From an uncultured Fimbriimonadales bacterium (GTDB lineage: Bacteria; Armatimonadota; Fimbriimonadia; Fimbriimonadales; GBS-DC): DNA of 11,973 bases. Below, piece by piece: positions 7,288 to 11,973 of the stretch. Position 1 is the stretch's first letter. Each line of letters begins with the position of its first letter. The position numbers were made by a program, and so were the translations under genes. The notes beneath the pieces were generated by a model, which was given only the letters and a program-made list of their open reading frames with translations, made no database searches and had not been told where the DNA came from. The stretch spans positions 1 to 11,973 of the forward strand of contig CALGZO010000095.1 of NCBI GenBank assembly GCA_937934465.1, written 5' to 3'.

Positions 7288-8327
7288 AGGCGATGATTCT
7301 CGCGGCGGGGGTCGGCTCGCGCTTAGACCCCCTCACCCGCGCCCTACCGAAACCGATGGTGCCCATCATCAACCGCCCCGTGATGGAACATCTTGTCAAC
7401 CTGCTCAGGCAACACGGCTTCACCGAGATTATGGTGAACCTCCACTACTTGGGCGAGCAGATTAAGGCGTACTTCGGCGACGGCTCGCGCTGGGGGGTGC
7501 GCATCCACTACTCGGAAGAAGAGCAACTCTGGGGCGACGCCGGCAGCGTGAAGCGGTGCGAGGAGTTCTTCGACGACACCTTCATCGTGATTGGCGGCGA
7601 CGACCTGACCGATTTGGACCTGACGCGCCTGATCAAGTTCCACAAAGAGAAGAAAGCCCTCTGCACGATTGCGCTCTCGCTGGTAGAGGATCCGTCGGAG
7701 TACGGCATCGCGCTTTTGAACGAGCGCGGACGCATCACGCGCTTTCTGGAGAAGCCGAAAGGCGAGATGATTTTCTCCAACGCGGCGAACATCGGCATCT
7801 ATGTGCTGGAGCCAGACGCGCTGGAGCTGATTCCGCGCGGCGCGCCCTACGGCTTCGGCAAGAACCTGCTGCCCCTGCTGATTGAGCGCAAACTGCCTCT
7901 GTATGGCTTTCTGACCTCCAGCTACTGGAAGGATGTAGGCAACCTGAAGACCTACCAGCAAGCGCACTGGGACGCGCTCGCGGGGCGCGTGCAGCTGCAG
8001 ATGCCCTACCCCGAACAGCGCAAGTTCGTCTGGATTGGCGAGGATGTGCAGATAGCCGACGACGCCGAGATTGCCTATCCCGTGCTGATTGGCTCGGGCG
8101 CGCGCATCGAATCGGGCGCGAAGGTGCTCGAAAACAGCGTGCTTGGCGAAGGGTGCGTGGTGGAAGAGGGCGCGGTGGTTCAGGAGAGCATCTTGTGGGA
8201 CGGCGCGGTCGTGATGCGCGACACGATGTTGGTGCGCTGCGTGGTCGGGCGCGAGTGCAAAGTGAAATCGAATGTCGCCATCTTCGACGGCGTGATTGTG
8301 GACGCTAAGACCCGCTCGCGCAAGTAA
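7284..8327 (+). CDS. NDP-sugar pyrophosphorylase (mannose-1-phosphate guanylyltransferase-like) with beta-helix tail
   Basis: The enzyme makes a nucleotide sugar from an NTP and a sugar 1-phosphate. It has 347 residues in two parts. The nucleotidyltransferase domain (1-235) has LAAGVGSRLDPLT (6-18), KPMVP (23-27), GDDLTD (105-110, with metal-binding Asp106), EKP (156-158) and DVG (217-219). A left-handed beta-helix of hexapeptide repeats follows (about 248-340: IGEDVQIADDAEI, VLIGSGARIESGAKV, VLGEGCVVEEGAV). The domain resembles the N-terminal half of bacterial GDP-mannose pyrophosphorylase/phosphomannomutase fusions, but there is no mutase domain here. GTAG in most relatives is GDAG here (84-87). 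The start is ATG 7284, overlapping the aminotransferase stop (7285-7287), with AGGAGGT at 7268-7274. A longer open frame from 6912 lies inside the upstream gene and is not used. The base and sugar specificity is uncertain. Confidence 0.92.
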   Translation: MKAMILAAGVGSRLDPLTRALPKPMVPIINRPVMEHLVNLLRQHGFTEIMVNLHYLGEQIKAYFGDGSRWGVRIHYSEEEQLWGDAGSVKRCEEFFDDTFIVIGGDDLTDLDLTRLIKFHKEKKALCTIALSLVEDPSEYGIALLNERGRITRFLEKPKGEMIFSNAANIGIYVLEPDALELIPRGAPYGFGKNLLPLLIERKLPLYGFLTSSYWKDVGNLKTYQQAHWDALAGRVQLQMPYPEQRKFVWIGEDVQIADDAEIAYPVLIGSGARIESGAKVLENSVLGEGCVVEEGAVVQESILWDGAVVMRDTMLVRCVVGRECKVKSNVAIFDGVIVDAKTRSRK

Positions 8328-8405
8328 TGGTCGGGGCGCTCGGACTCGAACCGAGGACCTCCTGCACCCAAAGCAGGCGCGCTGACCATACTGCGCCACG
8401 CCCCG
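8328..8405 (-). tRNA. tRNA-Pro (UGG)
   Basis: The complement folds into a full cloverleaf of 78 nt including an encoded CCA. Acceptor CGGGGCG/CGCCCCG has C1-G72 and A73, as expected for bacterial proline tRNA. The D stem is GCGC/GCGC, the anticodon stem CCTGC/GCAGG with loop TTTGGGT, and the T stem CTCGG/CCGAG with loop TTCGAGT. The anticodon UGG is at 8368-8370. The CCA at 8328-8330 (plus strand TGG) directly abuts the stop codon of the opposite-strand gene. UGG with a modified U34 could read all four proline codons. Confidence 0.97.
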
Positions 8406-8409
8406 TATC

Positions 8410-8484
8410 TGGTGCGCAGTGGAGGATTCGAACCTCCGACCCCTTCCACGTCAAGGAAGTGCTCTACCTCTGAGCTAACTGCGC
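8410..8484 (-). tRNA. tRNA-Val (GAC)
   Basis: The complement folds into a 75-nt cloverleaf with encoded CCA. Acceptor is GCGCAGT/ACTGCGC with A73, D stem GCTC/GAGC, anticodon stem CTTCC/GGAAG with loop TTGACGT, and T stem GGAGG/CCTCC with loop TTCGAAT. The anticodon GAC (8450-8452) reads GUC and GUU valine codons. It lies 4 bases upstream of tRNA-Pro in transcription order, so the two are surely processed from one precursor. Confidence 0.97.
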
Positions 8485-8493
8485 ACACCCTAT

Positions 8494-8523
8494 ATGATAC
8501 CTCGAACGCCAAGCGCAATTCAA
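8494..8523 (-). promoter_or_regulatory. Predicted promoter for the tRNA-Val/tRNA-Pro pair
   Basis: On the minus strand there is a -35-like TTGAAT (8523-8518), an 18-base spacer and a -10-like TATCAT (8499-8494) preceded by GAGG. A start site would fall within a few bases of the tRNA-Val 5' end. The -35 overlaps the hisH stop codon (8522-8520). The hexamers are imperfect, so expression by read-through from the his genes is an alternative or an addition. Confidence 0.5.
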
Positions 8524-9140
8524 GAGGCGTCCTTGCAGAAGTTGCGCAGGATTTGCAATCCCACTGCGCTGCTCTTCTCTGGATGGAACTGCACGGCGTG
8601 GAGATGGGCATACGCCACCGCGCACGCGAAACGCACGCCGTACTCGCAGTGCGCCGTGACGAGCGCAGGGTCGGCAGGCTCGGCATAGTAGGAATGCACG
8701 AAGTAGACATACGCGCCGTCGGGAACGCCCTGCCAGAGCGGGTACAGAGGTTGGCTAAGGCGCAGACGGCTCCAGCCGATATGCGGCACACGCATCATAA
8801 ACTGTGGCGTCTCCGAAAAGCCCACCACCTGCCCCTTCAGCACGCCCAGCCCTGCCACGCCCGGCGATTCGGAGCTGCGCTCAAACAGCAGTTGTAGCCC
8901 CAAGCAGATGCCCAAGAACGGCTTGCCCTGCTCGATTGCGCGTCGGATTGCGTGGGTTAGCCCTGCCTCGTGCAGGCGCTGCATCGCCGCGCCGAACGCG
9001 CCCACCCCCGGCAACACGACCGCGTCCGCAACCGCAAGGTCGGCAGGTTCGCTCGTGATGTGCGCCTCTGCCCCCAGATACTGCAACGCTTTCTGCACAC
9101 TGCGCAAGTTGCCCATCCCATAGTTGACGAGAGCTATCAT
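8520..9140 (-). CDS. hisH: Imidazole glycerol phosphate synthase, glutaminase subunit HisH
   Basis: HisH is a class I glutamine amidotransferase. It releases ammonia from glutamine and passes it to HisF, giving IGP and AICAR in step 5 of histidine synthesis. It has 206 residues from ATG 9140, starting MIALVNYGMGNLRSV as HisH proteins do. The TTG six codons upstream is less likely because GGAGG (9149-9145) sits 4 bases before the ATG. The catalytic triad is complete: Cys79 in GICLGLQLLF, and His186 and Glu188 in FHPEKS. PGVGAFG (44-50) and the VHSYY block (148-152) are also present. The length is typical. It lies 81 bases after hisB in transcription order and is followed by tRNAs instead of the hisA and hisF that often come next. 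Its obligate partner HisF must be encoded elsewhere. Confidence 0.96.
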   Translation of the reverse strand: MIALVNYGMGNLRSVQKALQYLGAEAHITSEPADLAVADAVVLPGVGAFGAAMQRLHEAGLTHAIRRAIEQGKPFLGICLGLQLLFERSSESPGVAGLGVLKGQVVGFSETPQFMMRVPHIGWSRLRLSQPLYPLWQGVPDGAYVYFVHSYYAEPADPALVTAHCEYGVRFACAVAYAHLHAVQFHPEKSSAVGLQILRNFCKDAS

Positions 9141-9221
9141 AGAACCTCCACTCGCCAATTCACCACTTCCAGACGGACGATACCGCGCACAGTTCGGGGT
9201 TGCATCGCATTAGGTATTACC

Positions 9222-9854
9222 TCACAAGCCGCTCGGAGGCTCGGTTCCCTCGATGTAGCCTTTGGTGGATGGCGCGCCCGACTGACGAGGGTTGAAGCGG
9301 GTCGCCATCTCCAACGCTTTGGCGAACGCTTTGAAGATTGCCTCGATGGCGTGGTGGTCGTTGCTGCTGTGGTGCAGTTGGATATGGAGCGTGGCGTGCG
9401 CGTGGCTGGCAAACGCGCGGAAGAACTCGGCGACGAGCTCGGTGGGCAGTTGCCCGACGCGCTCGCGCTGGAACGCCGCGTGGAACACCAGCAGCGGTCG
9501 CCCGCTGAGGTCGATTGCGACGCTCGCCAGCGATTCGTCCATCGGTACGGTCGCCCAGCCGTAGCGCTGAACGCCCCGCATATCGCCCAACGCCTGCTGC
9601 ACCGCCTTGCCCAAGCAGATGCCCACATCCTCCACCGTGTGGTGTTCATCCACTTCCAAGTCGCCTGTCGCGCTGATAACGAGGTCAATCAAGCCGTGTC
9701 GCGCGAGCTGGGCAAGCATATGGTCCAAGAAGCCGACGCCCGTGCTAATCTGGGCGTTGCCCGTGCCGTCTAAGTCCACCGAGACATACACGCGCGTCTC
9801 GCTGGTTTCGCGTTCGTACATGCCGAACCGTGAGCCGGGATTGGGGGTTCGCAT
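9222..9854 (-). CDS. hisB: Imidazoleglycerol-phosphate dehydratase HisB
   Basis: HisB removes water from imidazole glycerol phosphate to give imidazole acetol phosphate, step 6 of histidine synthesis. It has 210 residues and is the monofunctional dehydratase, without a histidinol-phosphatase domain. The two metal-binding repeats are clear: GFLDHML (41-47), DEHHTVED (69-76), HHSSNDHHAIEAIFKA (161-176) and PSTKG (195-199). These supply the manganese-binding His and Glu residues (His45, His71, His72, Glu75, His167, His168, Glu171). ATG 9854 has AGGAG (9865-9861) 6 bases upstream and follows the hisD stop by 3 bases, so the two are coupled. The ten or so residues before MYERETSETRV are weakly conserved and Met12 is a possible alternative start. 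Confidence 0.97.
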   Translation of the reverse strand: MRTPNPGSRFGMYERETSETRVYVSVDLDGTGNAQISTGVGFLDHMLAQLARHGLIDLVISATGDLEVDEHHTVEDVGICLGKAVQQALGDMRGVQRYGWATVPMDESLASVAIDLSGRPLLVFHAAFQRERVGQLPTELVAEFFRAFASHAHATLHIQLHHSSNDHHAIEAIFKAFAKALEMATRFNPRQSGAPSTKGYIEGTEPPSGL

Positions 9855-9857
9855 CGT

Positions 9858-11147
9858 CTACTCCTGTTGCAAGCGTAGTTGGACGGCGGCGGCGTGCGCT
9901 TCCAAGCCTTCGGCGTCCGCGAGCGCAAGAATGTCGGGCGCGAGGTGGCGCAGCGTGTCGGGGCTGAGCGCAATCACGCTGCTGCGCTTGAGGAAGGTCT
10001 CCACCGACACAGGCGATTCGAACCGCGCGGCGCGCCCTGTGGGGAGCGTATGGCTGGGACCTGCCACATAATCGCCCGCCGCCTGAGGCGTGTCGTGCCC
10101 CAAGAAGATGCAGCCCGCGTTGCGCACATAACCGAGCCAGTGCATCGGCTGCTGCACCATCAGCGTCAGGTGTTCGGGCGCAGCGGCGTTGGCGAGCTCG
10201 AACGCTTCAGGCAGGCTGCGCGTCAACACCCCGACGCTGTTGCCGAGCGACTGCTCCAAAATCGCGCGGCGCGCACGCTGGGGCAACAGGTTGCTGAGCG
10301 CGGCGCAGGTCTCGTGCATAATACGCTCGCTCGGCGTGAATAGGTAGCCCACCGACTCCGCGCCATGCTCTAACTGCGTCATCAGGTCGGCGGCGATGTA
10401 AGCAGGGTTCGCGCTCTCGTCGGCAATCACAGCGACCTCGCTGGGACCTGCCCACAAGTCGACGCCCACCGTCCCCCACAGCATCCGTTTCGCCAACGCG
10501 ACATAGAGGTTGCCCGGTCCGACAATCTTCTCAACGGCGGGGACGGTCTCCGTGCCGAACGCCATCGCCGCGACGGCTTGTGCGCCGCCCAGCTTGAACA
10601 CGCGGCTCACGCCCGATTCGCGCGCGGCGACCAGCACGCTTGGGGGGATTGTGCCGTCGCGCTGGGGCGGCGTGCAGAGGATGACCTCGTCCACGCCTGC
10701 CACTTTAGCGGGGATGGCGTTCATGATGACCGTGCTGGGGTACTGGGCGCGTCCGCCGGGGGCGTAGACGCCTACTCGCGTCAGCGGGCGCACGAGTTGC
10801 CCCAGCCAGCCGCCGTGCGCTTCCAGCAAATGCCACGAGTGGGGGCGTTGGGGCTTGTGGAACCGTCGCACACGCGCCGCCGCCTGCTGAATCGCCGTGA
10901 TGAGCGCGGCGTCCACTTGCCGATACGCCGCCTCGAACTCGGCGTCGGCGACCTCCAAAGCCTCCAAAGTGGGGCAGTCCCACTGGCGCGTGTAGTCCAG
11001 CAGGGCGCGGTCGCCTTCCATCCGCACGCGCTCCAAAATCGTGCGCACTTGGGCTTCCATCTCAGGGGTCGGCTGCGGCGCGCCCTGACGCAACTGCGCC
11101 AGCACGCGCTCTATCGGCTCCGCCTGCAAGTTCAACACTCGTAGCAT
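9858..11147 (-). CDS. hisD: Histidinol dehydrogenase HisD
   Basis: HisD carries out the last two steps of histidine synthesis, oxidising L-histidinol to L-histidine with two NAD+. It has 429 residues, the usual length. The zinc ligands and catalytic residues are intact and fall one position from E. coli numbering: Gln258, His261, Asp359 and His418 for zinc, and Glu325 and His326 for catalysis (AAPEHLTL). Other family marks are RVGVYAPGGRAQYPSTV (124-140), KLGGAQAVAAMAFGT (185-199), VGPGNLYV (209-216), DLWAGPSE (230-237) and GPSHTLPTG (363-371). ATG 11147 has no clear Shine-Dalgarno. A TATACT (11163-11158) lies shortly before it, so an internal promoter giving a very short leader is possible. 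It follows the hydrolase gene by 20 bases and precedes hisB by 3 bases. Confidence 0.97.
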   Translation of the reverse strand: MLRVLNLQAEPIERVLAQLRQGAPQPTPEMEAQVRTILERVRMEGDRALLDYTRQWDCPTLEALEVADAEFEAAYRQVDAALITAIQQAAARVRRFHKPQRPHSWHLLEAHGGWLGQLVRPLTRVGVYAPGGRAQYPSTVIMNAIPAKVAGVDEVILCTPPQRDGTIPPSVLVAARESGVSRVFKLGGAQAVAAMAFGTETVPAVEKIVGPGNLYVALAKRMLWGTVGVDLWAGPSEVAVIADESANPAYIAADLMTQLEHGAESVGYLFTPSERIMHETCAALSNLLPQRARRAILEQSLGNSVGVLTRSLPEAFELANAAAPEHLTLMVQQPMHWLGYVRNAGCIFLGHDTPQAAGDYVAGPSHTLPTGRAARFESPVSVETFLKRSSVIALSPDTLRHLAPDILALADAEGLEAHAAAVQLRLQQE

Positions 11148-11167
11148 ATGCAGGGAGAGTATACCTA

Positions 11168-11973
11168 CTACTGCGGGTTCACTTCGGGCGCGTTCACCGC
11201 CTTGAGCATGAAGTTCACCAGCACTTGGTAGAACTCATCGGGGCGTTCGTAGCGGGCTTGCACATGCTCGCAGCCATCCGCCCACCAGAGCTGTTTAGGC
11301 TCACGCGCGGCTTGGTAGAGCCGTTCGGCGTGGCGCGGCGGGATGAGTTGGTCTTTTGTGCCGTGCATCAGCAGCACGGGGCGCGGCGCGATATGCCCGA
11401 TGATATCTTCAGGCGCGACCTTGACGGGCGAGCGGCGCGTGTAGAGCCTGCCAATCCACAGCGTGGGGTGCAGCAGAAACGACGCTCTGCCCACCGTGCT
11501 GCGCCACCAACCCTTAACAGCCTCGCTAAGCCGTGCATAGGCGGAGTCGGCGACGACAGCGCGGATGCGTTCGTCCTCTGCCGCCGCCAGCAGGCTCGCT
11601 GCGCCCCCCATCGACGCGCCGTACACCACCACAGGCAGCTCAGGCGCGGTGCGACATACGAAATCTACCGCCGACAGCACATCCAGCCGCTCCTTATCGC
11701 CAATCGTGCATAAATCGCCCTCGCTTTTGCCCATCGCGCGGAAATCGAACACAAGGCAGTGGAACCCTGCATGCCACAGCTCCTTGGCGACGGGGAGTGG
11801 CTCGCAACGGTTCATCAGATAGCCATGGCACAAGATTGCTATGCCGACAGGCTTGGGGTTGGGTATCCACCAGCCGTACAGGCGGATGCCGTCGCGCGAG
11901 GGGAACGCCACATTCTGATAGGGCAGTCCCACATCGCGCGGAGTCATAAAAAACGGCGTGCGCGGCGGACGCA
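11168..11973 (-). CDS. Alpha/beta hydrolase, 5' end probably beyond the window
   Basis: This is an alpha/beta-hydrolase fold enzyme of the BAAT/dienelactone-hydrolase-like or S9-like group. Numbered from the first visible Met (ATG 11947; 259 residues), it has the oxyanion HG at His41-Gly42, DFRAMGKSEGD (68-78), nucleophile Ser112 in YGASMGGA (GxSxG), acid Asp199 in LMHGTKDQLIP and His228 in CEHVQ. The triad is therefore complete. The frame stays open upstream of that Met to the window edge (RPPRTPFF), and relatives often carry an N-terminal membrane helix before a TPxDLGL-type segment like this TPRDVGLPY. I therefore treat it as 5'-partial and probably membrane-anchored. The substrate is unknown. 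It lies 20 bases upstream of hisD in the same direction, perhaps the promoter-proximal gene of that unit, but nothing ties it to histidine synthesis. Confidence 0.88.
   Translation of the reverse strand, partial: RPPRTPFFMTPRDVGLPYQNVAFPSRDGIRLYGWWIPNPKPVGIAILCHGYLMNRCEPLPVAKELWHAGFHCLVFDFRAMGKSEGDLCTIGDKERLDVLSAVDFVCRTAPELPVVVYGASMGGAASLLAAAEDERIRAVVADSAYARLSEAVKGWWRSTVGRASFLLHPTLWIGRLYTRRSPVKVAPEDIIGHIAPRPVLLMHGTKDQLIPPRHAERLYQAAREPKQLWWADGCEHVQARYERPDEFYQVLVNFMLKAVNAPEVNPQ

Noticed and set aside
7344..8399. 351-codon minus-strand open frame opposite the nucleotidyltransferase
   Set aside because: It is the antisense of a well-supported gene, runs into tRNA-Pro, and is rich in His, Ala, Arg and Val as expected from reverse-reading GC-rich codons.
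8412..8897. Plus-strand frame covering tRNA-Val and the 3' part of hisH
   Set aside because: It starts inside a tRNA and is antisense to hisH. The GFEPPTPSTS-like start is the usual artefact of translating a tRNA complement.
9141..9158. TTG 9158 as the hisH start
   Set aside because: The six extra codons include the GGAGGT that serves as ribosome-binding site for ATG 9140, and HisH proteins begin at MIALVNYG-type sequence.
8970..9773. 267-codon plus-strand open frame across the hisH/hisB region
   Set aside because: It spans two genes and their gap on the opposite strand and has the low-complexity Arg/Ala/His composition of a shadow frame.
1..11973. Mobile elements, CRISPR arrays, phage or attachment sites, including at the tRNA 3' ends
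   Set aside because: I saw no transposase, integrase, spaced direct repeats or duplicated tRNA 3' segment. The DNA on both sides of the tRNAs is intact housekeeping sequence.

Overview
This window is a GC-rich bacterial chromosome segment with ordinary housekeeping content. I see no phage, transposon or CRISPR. The mix of a PQQ-type beta-propeller secretory protein, a DUF4058 protein, a Rho factor followed by a bifunctional nuclease, and fragmented histidine genes would suit Armatimonadota or a similar deep-branching, possibly thermophilic lineage. That placement is an inference from gene content and is not proven by the sequence.

Layout: everything from 1 to 8327 is on the + strand and everything from 8328 to 11973 is on the - strand. 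The + half holds the 3' end of a beta-propeller protein, an intrinsic-type hairpin terminator, and a promoter with a perfect TATAAT. A closely packed run follows: rho, a DUF151 bifunctional nuclease, a PlsC-type acyltransferase, a DUF4058 protein, tgt (queuosine tRNA modification), a DegT-type sugar aminotransferase, and a nucleotidyltransferase with a left-handed beta-helix tail. The last two overlap by ATGA and probably serve nucleotide-sugar synthesis for surface polysaccharide.

The - half, read right to left, holds an alpha/beta hydrolase cut by the window edge, hisD, hisB, hisH, tRNA-Val(GAC) and tRNA-Pro(UGG). Spacings of 20, 3, 81, 35 and 4 bases suggest one transcription unit, with an additional promoter just upstream of the tRNAs. 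HisD, HisB and HisH act in histidine biosynthesis. HisF, the partner HisH needs, is not here, and neither are hisA and hisC.

The most notable structural points are three. The + strand nucleotidyltransferase stop codon directly abuts the encoded CCA of the - strand tRNA-Pro, with no bases between them. A GAGGTATA(A/C)T-like element recurs upstream of several unrelated genes, including at least two places where it cannot be a ribosome-binding site. The DUF4058 protein carries conserved residues laid out like a PD-(D/E)XK nuclease core. I found no convincing new defence or mobile system.
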